Assembly (NCBI GenBank): GCA_025506515.1
Contig: CM046458.1
Span: 43,226,731-43,290,730 of the forward strand
Source of the DNA: Flaveria trinervia
Lineage: Eukaryota; Streptophyta; Magnoliopsida; Asterales; Asteraceae
Direction of reading: 5' to 3'
Length of the DNA: 64,000 nt
This document shows positions 53,645 to 64,000 of the stretch, piece by piece. The notes beneath the pieces were generated by a model. That model searched no databases. It was not told the origin of the DNA and saw only the letters and a program-made list of their open reading frames with translations. Position numbers and translations under genes: made by a program. The number at the start of each line of letters is the position of its first letter. Positions within the stretch are counted from its first letter, which is position 1.

Positions 53645-56185
53645 TGAGTCTCAACATGAGGATCCTTGCCCACAATATGAGACATCTCTCATGAGGGTGA
53701 GTCCACTGACTTAACATTTGAGCGATTTTCTCCTGTTTGATATCGAGCTGAAAATGTTAAACATGAATATACAAACAGTCAAATGACAACAATTCCTTAA
53801 TCCCTGCCTGAAGATGTGACACATATACTATTATCCTAACGCTCCATGCCAATCTGGACAATCTAATCTCTCACCCAACTTCATGGGGAACCTATAACAT
53901 TTGAAAGAAGATAGAACAAAAGGAAACTGGCTTCATCTGGGAAGCTCATGATGATTTTGTACCACGGATACTGCTCTGGTCGGTCATGAGTTGGAATATG
54001 CTGCATCAGAAGTTCTTATGATAGCTATAGATTTCTCTTCAAACAGTGGAATCTGCTTTTGTTGTGTGATAGTAATCAGGGTGAGAAGTGATAATTTGTG
54101 CTTTTTGATGATGTTTGAAAGAATTGCTGATGAATGATCTGGAAGAGATGGATATTTTGAGCCAAATGGCATTAATCATATCATATCTCAAAAATTTTAC
54201 AAAAGGACAGGTAGAAATTTCCTGGTCTCTCTTGAAAAACCAAGTTGGTTTTGACAAGAGCAAGTTGAGGTGTCACAAGTGCCATAGACTTGGACCTTTT
54301 GCAAGAGAGTGTAGACATCTGGATCTAACTCTTCTACACCCTTTGTGACCTTTCCATGAATAGCTCATAAAACAAAGGCAACATTCTAACCATTCTGGTA
54401 ATCATTCACAAATTCATCATCTCCTGCATATTTTGTCCCTCAAGGTCAAATTCCATATCCTTATCTCTGTTTTTACATGTCTCAGTCCAATCAGGTTCCA
54501 GTACCCATAGCTCAACAACCACATGCCCTACCTGAGCCTCAACCATCTCAATCAAATCAACAATCTCAATCTCAATCACATTAAAGTTTTTTCACACCTG
54601 GAGTTGTTGACTGGAGTAGCTTACCAGATGATCTTTCTGGTTATTTTGAACAAGTGTTTTCTGGTGCTCATCAACATGGTGGTGAAAATCCTTTTGGAAA
54701 TCTTGCTCTTATGGCCCTGGAGTCTACTCATGGTTCATGCTCAAATGCTTCATCATCACAGGTACCATAGTATCTTCTGAGGCTAAGGCCAAGTTGTGTT
54801 CTGAGTCATGCATAGATGCTTTTGTCTCAAGTATAGAAGCAAATGTAGCTTTAATTAATCAAAATCTTGACCTAGAGAAAGTGATTTCCAAAAGAAAAGT
54901 TGAGTTTGAGTCTGTTTTAAAGGAAAAAGATGATGAGATTTACAAATTAAAATGCCAAATCACTGATGAAAAGGCAAAGGTAGAGGTCATTTTAGAGAAT
55001 CATAAGAATCTCAAAGAAACACTTGCAGCTACTCAAGTAGAGTGTGAACGCTGGGTAACATCCTGCAAGGGGTTTGAAATGCTTCTCAGTAAGCAAACAG
55101 CTTCAAATGTGAAGTTTGGGATTGGGTATAATCACACTGTACCTCCTACAGATTTTACTCCCAAGATAGAAGTAAAATCTGAAGGTGAAAGCAATTCCAA
55201 AACCACATCATCATGTGTCTCATCCTCAAGTGATAATGCAAAATCAGAGGATGAAGTCAGTAATAGTACCTCAGCTAATCATTCTGCTGATGGTCTCACT
55301 GTTGATAAACACGTGATCAAAGAAAAGCTGAGCACTTCAGATGTTGTCTCACAAGTATTCAAAGTACTAAAGAGCAAGTAACAACACCTGAAGAACATTT
55401 CAAACCAAATGAAAACAAACATGGTTTGACAACTACTGAAGAGTCTATCAGGAAATCCCAAAGTACTGATAGAAAACTTCTGAAGAACAAGTCTTTAGTT
55501 GTTAAAAATCCTTCAGTACTTAACATAACTATTGAGAGGAAGAAAGTACTGAAGAACACACCTTCAATAGTTTCATCTTCTTCAGCAGTTGAACAACATA
55601 AGATGAAGAAAAAGCCATGTGAAATATGTGGTCTATTCAATCGTCTCACTAATGAATGTTGGTATAGAAATGGTTGAAAATTCAACAAAGATAAAATCAT
55701 TAAAAAGAAAATTAATAAAATGAAAGATAATTTGAAACCAAGTTTGTGCCATAAACATCTCAAACTGATAACCCAAAGTTTTTACAAAAATCTAAAAAGA
55801 AGGAAGGGGTTTATCATAAAACAGCTGAAAGTATCCTCATTGAATATCAAACACCATACTAAGTCTGTGTCTTTCAAAAAGAGGACATGGTGAGTCACAG
55901 GAACCAATCAAAAACAAGTACTGATGTGTCTGCTGAACTGAAGGCTTTAACAACCAATCAGACACAACTTGTTATGTGGTTCAACATCTGTTGGGGAAAG
56001 TTAACCAAATAGATGTACGTGTGATTAAACCACTGAAAAGGAAAACTAAGCCAAAATCTAAGGAATCCTTTTCAGTACCATCTTCACCTTCAAAGGATGT
56101 TAGTCATGACAAATCAGTTAATATAGAATCTTTTGATGAGAGCAGACCCAAAACCAAAATGGTTTGGGTCTCAAAAGCTAACTAG
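53645..56185 (+). pseudogene. gag: gag of copy B', remainder
   Basis: It resumes after B with the LANNREILAQQYET-like segment, then LEEMDILSQMALI (about 54130), knuckle 1 (CHKCHRLGPFAREC, about 54270-54315, with the His of CCHC replaced by Pro) and a Pro/Gln-rich part. The coiled coil (NQNLDLEKVISKRKVEFES, about 54858) and knuckle 2 (CEICGLFNRLTNEC, about 55618-55660, with His replaced by Arg) follow, ending KMVWVSKAN and TAG at 56183-56185. Both knuckles thus lack their zinc-binding His, which are predicted losses of RNA binding. Frameshifts are present near 54350, 54760, 55380 and 55680-55980. Confidence 0.85.
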
Positions 56186-56204
56186 TTTGTTGTGACAAAT
56201 GCAG

Positions 56205-57034
56205 GGTTCTTCAGCATGCCATAGAAGCATCTGGCATGTGGACAGTGGAAGATCTATGCATATGACAGGGAGCAGTTCTCTTCTTCATGACTACTCTCAA
56301 GGAAAGAAGGGATTTGTATCTTTTGGTATTATGCTAAGGGTTACATCATCGGCAAAGGCTTTGTGTCAAATGGTGAGATAAGATTTGATGATGTTAACCA
56401 TGTGGAGAATCTCAAGTACAACTTGTTGAGTGTCAGTCAAATGTGTGATAAAGGGCATGTTGCACTTTTCACCAGCCAGAACTGTCGGATTTTGTCTTCC
56501 AATGTTTTGAGAATGATTGACAAGATATTGGATGAATATACTCTCCTGAAGGCCAACAAGGATTGGAAGAGTATATGCCTTAGAATTATCAAAGAAAATT
56601 GATCTAAAAGGCCATCCATGTCTGTTCTCCAAAGCCTCTCCTCGGGAATCTGAACTATGGCACAGAAGGCTTGGTCAGCTTATCCATCATGGTTTAGTGA
56701 GAGGTCTGCCATTGAAGCAGAGTACATTGCTGCTGGAAGTTGTACATCTTAGGTACTCTGGCTTCAGAATCAATTACTAGATTATGACATTACAAAGACT
56801 AAGACTCCTTTACTGATGGACAGTGCTTCAGCTCTTTGTATTGTTAAGAATCCAATCCAGCAATCTAGGACCAAACATATTGAGATCAGACATCATTTTA
56901 TCAGGGATTGTTATGAAAAAGGTCTGATTGATCCAAAGTTTGTTCCTAGTGCTGATGAGCTTGCAGATATATTTACTAAGCCTTTGGACAGTGCAACTTT
57001 CCAAAATCTAGTGCTAAGGCTTGGTATGTTGTAG
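56205..57034 (+). pseudogene. pol: pol of copy B' with a large internal deletion
   Basis: After GCAG at 56204, protease begins (SIWHVDSGRSMHMTG), followed by NLLSVSQMCDKGHVALF and the start of GAG-pre-integrase (LVRGLP, about 56695). At about 56713-56718 the sequence jumps into RNase H (EAEYIAAG), continuing DSASALCIVKNPIQQS, KHIEIRHHFIRDCYEKGLID and LRLGML with TAG at 57032-57034. About 2.4 kb, holding integrase and reverse transcriptase, are missing. GAAG at the junction is shared by both sides in copy B, pointing to microhomology-mediated loss. Confidence 0.88.
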
Positions 57035-57583
57035 TTAGAATGATTTGACAACTACTGATGATCTCAGTTCACAAGTACTGATGAGCATAGTATATAGCTG
57101 TCAAAAATAAGTACTGATAAGTTATTTTATCTTTAGCAGTTTTCATAACTACTGAACACTAAATTACTTAAAAGTACTGAAGTACTTTATTTGTTGAAAA
57201 GTACTGATGTAGTTACAACTACTGATGTTGTTACAACTACTGATGTCTGTTCTAACAGATAAGTACTGATGACCAATGAAACATTTGAAAATCAAATAGT
57301 CTGCTGAGTAAGTGTTAAGGTCAATGAAACAACTGAGATCTGTGAATTGAAGACAACAACTGATGAGAAATTTTACTCTTAAAATGTTTCAAACAACTAT
57401 TGTTTCATTTCAAAACAACTGAAGCCAAAACCAAGTCTTCAGTAGTTTCAAACTACTGATGACTAACACCAAGTCTTCAGTTGTTTACAACATCTGAAAG
57501 TTAAAACCATGTCTTCAGTCGTTTTCTAACAACTGATGACTAACACCAAAACTTTCAGTTGTTTTCTTCAGCCGTTACATACC
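57035..57583 (+). repeat. Family B palindromic word array in the spacer (B')
   Basis: About 20 words of the TCAGTAGTTT and AACTACTGATG kind fill the space between pol and the internal TATA box. It is the counterpart of 45668-46345 and is non-coding. Confidence 0.85.
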
Positions 57584-57591
57584 TATAAATA
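57584..57591 (+). promoter_or_regulatory. Internal TATA box for ORF3 (B')
   Basis: TATAAATA directly follows the word array. ORF3 ATG is at 57649. Confidence 0.6.
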
Positions 57592-57648
57592 CCTAACCCT
57601 AACTTCAAACTTTTCATAAGTCATTTTCCGAACTTTCATCTTCCATTA

Positions 57649-60424
57649 ATGGCGACCATGAAAATCAAACCATGACACAACTGTGTTTCCTACCTCACAA
57701 AATCGGCCTTTTGGACTAAGTTTGATACTGCCATTGATCTAATGGTTGATTCCTCGTATCAAACTGCTTTTCTTCTGAATCCAACCATCTATCCCGATAC
57801 CCTACACCAATTCTGGACAAATGTCACTGTCCATACTGGTGAGAATGATGTCGTGATCACTCTCCAGACGTTTGTAAACTAGAAGAAGGTGGTCATCACT
57901 CCTGCTATCATTCGCCAAACCCTAGATCTAAATGATGCCACCTTTGTCACCGAATACCCGAAGAGCACCACTTCTCTATCATTCATCAACCATGGGTATG
58001 AGAGCGACCCAAGTGCTACCACCATTCTGAAGAAGCACTTCCATGATGTTGAACACCTAATCTTTCATATGATCAATGTCTGCCTTGCCCCCAATCCTCT
58101 TCATGGGATCAAATGTCATCCAGGTGGCAGCAGGTATTGTATTCTATCCTTGAATGCCAAGCTTAAATTTTATGAAAATATATTTTTGGAATTAAAAGAT
58201 CTGGCAATGAAACCTGTGGCTAACAGATGGATATTATATCCAAGGTTTCTTATGGCCATAATCATCAATCAATTAAAATCGGATGGCCCTGTTGGCCTTG
58301 GAGTCCCTGCTGTGGTAGTTTTGCCTGAGGTATACTCCAGGTACAACTCTAACCCACAACTCAAAGAGGCTGCCAAACTGCTAAAACCCAAGCAGAAAAA
58401 ACCCATAGCCCCCTCCTCTAGATCCAAAGTCCCCTCCAAACCACAATCCAAACAAACCAAAAAGGCTACTCAGGGAGTTGAGTCCGCTGATGATGCCCCT
58501 ACAACACAAAGGCATGATGAAACTACTGGTAGTAATCCCCCTGTAGTTTCCAAGACTCTACCAGCTGAAACCGCTCAGGTATCCTCTCAATAGGATCCTG
58601 ATGCAACCAAAAATAGGGAAACCACATTACTGAAATCTCTCTCACTTGAGAAGATTGCCATTGAAGAGCACCATTCACCCCAGGTGCAATCTTCTTCACA
58701 CTTATCTCCCACTGAAGCCACCCCTACAAGCCCAACAGTGGTTATTGCACAAGTGCTAACTCAACTACATTCCTCTAACCCTCCCCAGAAACCTATTACT
58801 ATTGGGAAAACCTCAACAGTTGACAAAGAGGATTATAATGTGGCTAATAACCCACAGCACAGGGATTACAGAGTTCAATCTCCCTGTGTAGAGGAGAAGA
58901 TTCGAACATTTGGTGAGGCTGCCTATTCTCCTGTTTCAGCATATGAATAGGATGAAGGTGGTATCATCTCTAAGACCTCACGAGAGGCAACTGCCAATGA
59001 AGGACATAATACTGAGGCAGGAAGTCCCCAGTTCCAAGAAATAGGGGCACATGTGAATACTGATCTACACTCAGCACATGTTCATCCTGATTTAATCAGG
59101 AGGTCAGATGATTCAGCAAAGACTGATGATGACCTGGGCTTTTTCCTTGATGTTCTAGCCCATAACACCATTCTTGAGGCTGAGGTATGCAGACTACAAG
59201 AACTGCTTGCCAAATTGCCATAAGAATCAAGTCCATCTGCCCAAATTCACCCACAGATGGCAGCTTCTTCTAAAGCTCTCCCAAACACTAAGCCACTCCC
59301 AACAACTGTGCAACCAGCCTTTGATTCAAGCACCATTTCTCAAGGACAGAACCCCTCTGAGCAAAAGGTTGCTGCCTTTCAATCCTCCTTACCTCTAATC
59401 ACTTCCATCATCACTAACATTGTGCATCAAGCCATTGATGAGAGGCTTTCCTCAAATTTCCAAACCTTAGTTGATAATGTTATTTCTAAGAGACTTTCTG
59501 ACATTCAAACCCCTGAACCCAATGCAACCAAAAAGGGGAGGTCTAAGTCAGTGAAAGCAGACAAAGAAAGAGAGTTGAAGAAGAAGAAGAAGATGATGAG
59601 GATGATAGTCTGCCAATCTCTGTTGTTCTTAGAACAAAGATGCCTGAGCCTAGGAGTCAACCAACAACAATCACACCTGACATCCAAAGGCAAATGGTAA
59701 AAGTCAAACTTGAAGAAGAAGAAAAGCACAAACAACATGATGAGCAGCTGTTAAGGATGGTTGATAAAGAGTTTCCTAAGTCTTCATCCATACAAGCTAT
59801 AAAGAAACATGCTTAGAGGTTGTATGCTCTCAGATTCACATTTCAATATTAGAAAGAGAGAGTGAGAATTTGGCCTGACCCCAGAGTAAGTGACAGAATT
59901 CATAAAAAGAATATTCCAAGTTGATACAATGGCCAAGTAAAGAAGACTGTAGATGTTGTGATAATGCTGGCCATTGTAGTGTCACCCTAGGAAATCCTTG
60001 AAGACTTCAAGAGAGCTTACAAGTCTAAGATGACTCCACTAACTTTACTAGAAAACAAAATGGTGAAGAAGGGGTTGATCTACAAGAAGCTTGAAGAAAT
60101 AAGAAGAAATGAGCTCCGGTTGTTACTTGAAGGTACTCATCCTGATGAGTTTGCATACAAAGAAATAACTACTGTGGAGCTAAAGAATGGAAAGAATGTT
60201 AAATTCTTATCAGAGTACTATGGCCTGAGTTCTTCTTTGAAAGTGAAGCTGAAGAACTCATAATGGAAGAACAAATTGTATTCCTTGAGGCCTATGTTAG
60301 AGAGTCTTACAGACTCATCATTGGGAAGTAGGTCTCATGGATGGGGTAACAGCTCTGTGTTCAATTCCCCTAGATAGAGTTCTCATTCATCCTTTACCAA
60401 TCAAACTTTCTAAAACCTCTTCCC
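57649..60424 (+). pseudogene. ORF3 of copy B', 3'-truncated
   Basis: ATG 57649 (MATMKIKP) is followed by an early stop. Blocks match B: SAFWTKFDTAIDLMV, KKVVITPAIIRQTLDLNDA (about 57886), NRWILYPRFLMAIIINQLKS (about 58222), a Lys/Pro linker, LAHNTILEAEVCRLQELLA (about 59157) and ENKMVKKGLIYKKLEEIRRN (about 60051). The 234-residue stretch 57889-58593 is the longest intact piece. Stops or frameshifts lie near 57675, 57880, 58590, 58950, 59220, 59580 and 59815. It ends abruptly at 60424 after CTTCCC, where gypsy sequence starts. Confidence 0.78.
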
Positions 60425-60830
60425 TATCATGTCCTCGGGAGGTTCGGGGTAGCTTTGTTATGAAGTCCATGGATATGTGTTCCCATTTCCACATAGGAAT
60501 CTCAGGTTGCTCAAGTAATCCACTTGGACGTTGATGTTCGGCTTTAACCTTCGTACATGTGAGGCACTTAGCTACATAAGTCGTTATGTCTTTCTTCATT
60601 CCAGGCCACCAATATTGACCACGTAGGTCCATGTACATCTTATCGGAACCAGGATGGATAGAATAACGAGTTTGATGAGCTTCGTTCATAATAAAGGTAC
60701 GAATACAATCGCGATTTGGAACCCAAATATGATTGGTGAAGTACATCAACCCATTGGGTTTTGTTTCCAATTGAGTTAGAAGATTATGCTCCAACTCATC
60801 CTTCATTCTTCCTTCTCGTTGTACCATTTG
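60425..60830 (-). pseudogene. pol: Gypsy integrase, truncated
   Basis: The zinc H2C2 domain (HQTRYSIHPGSDKMY; CLTCTKVKAEHQ) and the start of the catalytic core (WKWEHISMDFITKLPRTSRG) are visible. The first catalytic Asp (MDF) is the last recognisable feature; the remainder of the core and any chromodomain are gone. After GHD the reading continues as unrelated B' sequence. Confidence 0.85.
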
Positions 60831-61310
60831 TTGAGCCTCCAGGATGCTAGACTCGATGTCACTATCTATTCTCAGGTTTTGTAGTAGTACGGTGGTCTCG
60901 TTGACATCTAGTCATATCTCAGTATCGTACTCACCCAAAGTGTCAAACCATTGACGTCGATCGCGAATTTCTTGGAATGAGATCATCTTGTTGTGAATCT
61001 TTCGGCTTAGTGCATCGGCTACAACGTTTGCTTTACCCGGATGGTAACGAATGTCACAATCATAGTCACTAATCAACTCCACCCAACGACGTTGTCTCAT
61101 GTTGAGATCTTTTTGATTGAAAACGTGTTGAAGGATTTTGTGATCGGTGTAGACTATACATTGCGTACCATACAGGTAGTGCCTCCAAATCTTCAAAGCA
61201 AATACAACAGCACCAAGCTCGAGATCGTGTGTTGTATAATTCACCTCGTGAACCTTCAGTTTGTCGATGCATAAGCTATGACCTTCCCTCGTTGCATGAG
61301 AACACAACCA
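60831..61310 (-). pseudogene. pol: Gypsy RNase H
   Basis: The segment has YTTHDLELGAVVFALKIWRH, YGTQCIVYTDHKILQHVF and YHPGKANVVADALSRK, the standard gypsy RNase H order. The join to RT upstream is frameshifted near 61290, and a stop near 60912 separates it from integrase. Confidence 0.88.
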
Positions 61311-62404
61311 AGGCCTTGTTTAGATGCATCACAATACACGGTGAATCGTCGTTTCCATCGGGTAGTGTCAAGATAGGAGCATTGCACAACTTATGCTTTA
61401 ACGTTTCAAAAGCTTCTTCTTGCTCGAAACCCCACTCTCGAATGGGTTTCTTTTGTGTCAAAGTAGTGAGCGGTTTCGCGATCCTCGAGAAATTGGAAAT
61501 GAATCGCCGATAATAACCAGCAAGACCAAGAAAAGATGAACTTCGGTAGGAGTTGTAGGAACACACCAATTCTTCACAGCTTCCACCTTTGCAGGATCAA
61601 CGTGAATTCCTTGGCTATTTACCACGTGTCCTAGAAATTGAACTTCCTCGAGCCAGAAATCACACTTCGAGAACTTTGCGTACAATCGCTCTTTCTTTAA
61701 CAACTCAAGAACCAATCTCAAATGCAGTTCATGATCGTATTGGACTTGGAATAGATAAATATGTCATCAATGAAGACGATCACAAACTTGTCTAGATAAG
61801 GCTTGCATACTCGATTCATGAGATCCATGAAGACAGCAGAGCATTGGTTAACCCAAAAGGCATCACCATAAACTCATAGTGCCCATAACGAGTACGGAAA
61901 GCGGTCTTTGGGATATCACCATCATGGACTCGCAATTGATGATAGCCCACGTAAATCGATCTTCAAGAAAATAGCAGCTCCTTGAAGTTGGTCAAACAAA
62001 TCATCAATACGAGGAAGAGGATAACGGTTCTTGATGGTAAGCTTGTTAAGCTCACGATAGTCGATGCACATACGAAACCATCCATCTTTCTTTTCACGAA
62101 AAGAACAGGTGCCCCCAAGGCGAAGAACTAGGACGGATGTAGCCTTTCTCGGACAGCTCTGAAGTTGACTAGAGAGTTCTTGCATTTCCGATGATGCAAG
62201 CCGATATGGTGACTTAGCCACGGGGTTTGCTCCCGGTATCAAGTCGATTTTAAACTCAACCTCACGCACGGGAGGTAACCCATTAAGGTCATCAGGAAAT
62301 ACTTCAAGAAAGTCTCGTACGATAGGGACATCCTTAAGTTCTTTCCCTTTGACTTTCGTGTGACCACGTAAGCTAAGAAGGCCATATAGTTCTTGCTTAA
62401 GCAC
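61311..62404 (-). pseudogene. pol: Gypsy reverse transcriptase
   Basis: RT carries FRMCIDYRELNKLTIKNRYP (about 62080), LFDQLQGAAIFLKIDLR (about 62000), the catalytic FIDD at 61763-61774, FLGHVVNSQGIHVDPAKVEA (about 61640) and LAGYYRRFISNFSRIAKPL (about 61520). Frameshifts near 62160, 62110, 61950, 61820, 61710 and 61535 break it. Confidence 0.9.
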
Positions 62405-62810
62405 TTTCGGGCTTGAGTGCAGGACATGAGTTTAAGCCCTTTGGAAGGTTTTTCACCAAATACTTTCAAAGTATCACCAGAGGGTAACGGTATACGAATA
62501 CACTTCTCGAAGAAAATGATCTCGGCATGGTGTTTGGCTAACCAATCCATACCAATGATGACGTCGAAGCTTCCAAGTTTCATAGGGATAAGATCGATAA
62601 GAAAATCATGCGTGTCAAGACTTAAGATGCAATCACGAATGATAACGTCAACGGTGATCGGTTCTCCATCGGCAACTTCAACAGTAAGAGGTCCTTCTAG
62701 TTTCGTATGTGGCTTAGAAAGTATGGGTTCAAACTGTAATGAAACAAAACTTTTATCGGCTCCAGAATCAAATAGAAAATAGGCATAAGTTTTGTTAATA
62801 AGGAACATAC
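62405..62810 (-). pseudogene. pol: Gypsy protease
   Basis: FLINKTYAYFLFDSGADKSF gives the aspartic protease active site (DSGA), followed by FDVIIGMDWLAKHHAEI and EKCIRIPLPSGD. It begins right after a candidate intron that separates it from gag. Confidence 0.88.
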
Positions 62811-62893
62811 CTGTTCAATTTTTAAGGTACTTAACAATACAGGTAAAGTATGAAATGAATCGGATCACAAAAGTTAAAGGTGAGTTTACATAC
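62811..62893 (-). other. Candidate 83-bp intron between gypsy gag and protease
   Basis: Minus-strand donor GAATG|GTATGTAAAC and acceptor TTGAACAG|GTATGT. Joining the flanks restores the usual continuous DVVNG-MFLINK reading. GGTATGT is present at both boundaries, so a small insertion with a duplicated target is an alternative origin. Confidence 0.6.
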
Positions 62894-64000
62894 CATTCAC
62901 CACATCGTTGTTCGCTTGTGCTTGGTTAGAGTTGATGTTGAAAGCACGTCCTCGGGCTTGTGGAAAATTACCCACAAGACGAGGGCATTGTGGACGAAAA
63001 TGGCCAGGTTCCCCACAGTTGTAGCAAACACGGTTCGTGACCACAGCGGCATTATTAGGTGCACGGTGGCAAGTCGCCACCAAATGACCATATTTACCGC
63101 ATAAGGTGCAAATGCGGCATGGTTGATTCCCCGGATGATGATACCTACACGTGTTGCACATCGGCTGAGGACCAGCATAAGCCCTAGCCCCAGCACTTGT
63201 GCCACAGGTGTAGCCGCAGGTACAAGTTGTCTTTGGGGTTGTTTGGGTGCAGCCACGGCATAGTTACGCGCCGGTGTGAACTTGCGCTTCTTGTTATTGT
63301 TGTTGTTGTTAGACGTTGAGCTTTAGTCTCCTTAACCGCCTCGGTAGCCGTCTTCTCTACCTTCTTTGCACCCTTCACAGACATGGTGCCCGCTCGTATA
63401 TGGTTCTCGGTGAGTTGTGCGGTGATAGTAATGGCTTCTTCCAAGGTTGTGGGTCGGCTACCCACCACAGCATCTTGAATTTGGGGTGGTACACCTTAAT
63501 GAACTTCTCGATGTTGCGGGGAACAGTGTCGACCATATGGGGCAGCAGTATACTCAACTCATGATGCCTAGTTGAGTAGGCCAAATGATCACCATCATTT
63601 TGTTTCAAATTCCAAAACTCTTCTTCCAACTTTTGCAATTCACTTCTTGGGCAGAACTTCGCGATGGCGATGTTCTTGAACTCCTCCCAGGTGAGTGCTA
63701 GCACAACTTCAGGACCACGGTTTCTCTTCTCGCTATTCCACCAGGTAAGAGCCCTTTGTTGGAACATACTAGTGGCATAACGAACCTTGAGTGCATCGGG
63801 ACACTCACAATTGATAAAGGTATTCTCTATGCTTTCGAACCACTCAAGAAGACCAGTGGCTCCTTCCTTGCCACTAAAACTAGTGGGCTTGCAAGAGCTG
63901 AAGTGTTTGAAGGTGCAAGTTTGATTATTCCCGTGTTGATTATTCCCGTTTTGATTGTTGCTATTCTCTCCATGACCATTTCCATTGTTGCTAGCGTTGG
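62894..64000 (-). pseudogene. gag: Gypsy gag, 5' end beyond right edge
   Basis: The Retrotrans_gag domain is visible (TGLLEWFESIENTFINCECP near 63840; YATSMFQQRALTWWNSEKRN near 63760; WEEFKNIAIAKFCPRSELQK near 63670). It is followed by a basic linker and Cys/His motifs: CNTCRYHHPGNQPCRICTLC, CGKYGHLVATC and CYNCGEPGHFRPQC (63160-62980). Frameshifts near 63470, 63370 and 63250 break the linker. The region at 63900-64000 is Asn/Gly-rich. It encodes the particle protein of the gypsy element. Confidence 0.88.

Larger units (their letters stand above)
39849..60424 (+). mobile_element. Copia (Sirevirus-like) element, copy B', interrupted and 3'-truncated
   Basis: Parts in order: 5' LTR 39849-40612, primer site, gag 40838-41198 and 53645-56185, a deleted pol 56205-57034, spacer 57035-57583, and ORF3 57649-60424. 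The gag is split by the complete minus-strand relative B. Pol has lost most of integrase and all of reverse transcriptase. The 3' end is lost at a junction with a gypsy element. The same order of parts as B confirms the assignment. Confidence 0.88.
60425..64000 (-). mobile_element. Ty3/gypsy element (chromovirus/Tekay-like), both ends missing
   Basis: Minus-strand order gag, protease, RT, RNase H, integrase is the gypsy order. It runs off the right edge in gag and stops abruptly inside integrase at 60425, where B' ORF3 sequence begins. No LTR is visible. The clade call rests on the triple-Cys/His Gag and pol motifs and is tentative. Confidence 0.85.

Noticed and set aside
41194..53649. Clean 5-bp target duplication for copy B
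   Set aside because: ATGAT on the left and TGAGT on the right do not match; the insertion is supported by collinear gag sequence instead.
1..64000. A host single-copy gene, tRNA or rRNA gene in the window
   Set aside because: Every coding region I could recognise belongs to a mobile element, and no tRNA cloverleaf or rRNA segment was found by eye; the only tRNA-like text is the primer-binding complement.

Overview
The window is plant nuclear DNA made entirely of nested transposable elements; I see no host gene, rRNA or tRNA gene. The plant call rests on Sirevirus-type Ty1/copia elements with very large Gag and a third ORF after pol, a plant hAT element with spliceosomal introns, and a Ty3/gypsy chromovirus-like element. 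The third ORF resembles, as I recall, sequences common in Asteraceae retroelements, so a eudicot and possibly an Asteraceae is my guess (low confidence on family).

Layout. (1) 1-11812: copy A' of copia family A, plus strand, cut by the left edge, ending in a 3' LTR and a second tandem partial LTR (11813-12223). A' sits inside (2) family C, an old plus-strand copia element whose pieces run from 12224 to about 39012. C is interrupted by a Tekay-like LTR 'D' (15830-17901), a 2.7-kb hAT element with a perfect 8-bp target duplication (18214-20925), a complete 14.1-kb minus-strand copy of family A (22689-36815) and a truncated D LTR (37876-38275). (3) 39849-60424: copia copy B', plus strand, whose gag is split by a complete 12.4-kb minus-strand relative B (41199-53644). 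(4) 60425-64000: a minus-strand gypsy element, broken inside integrase and running off the right edge.

The three copia families share one plan: LTR, tRNA-iMet primer site, gag with two zinc knuckles, a stop followed by a T-rich tract and GCAG, pol (PR-INT-RT-RNaseH), a 1-2 kb spacer, ORF3, polypurine tract, LTR. The most striking structure is non-coding. Each family has its own dictionary of short imperfect palindromes: A uses TCAGTCG/CGACTGA-type words, B uses TCAGTAGTT/AACTACTGA-type words, C uses AGTTTCGC/GCGAAACT. They lie in dense arrays in the LTR upstream of the TATA box and again in the spacer upstream of a second TATA-like box that precedes ORF3. In A and C that internal box is followed by a candidate leader intron whose CAG acceptor lies 4-6 nt before the ORF3 ATG. 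ORF3 therefore looks like a transcription unit with its own LTR-like promoter inside the retroelement.

All reading frames carry frameshifts or stops. Differences between the paired LTRs of A and of B are largely single-base indels, so part of the apparent decay may be sequencing error. All calls are from reading the sequence; no database search was possible.
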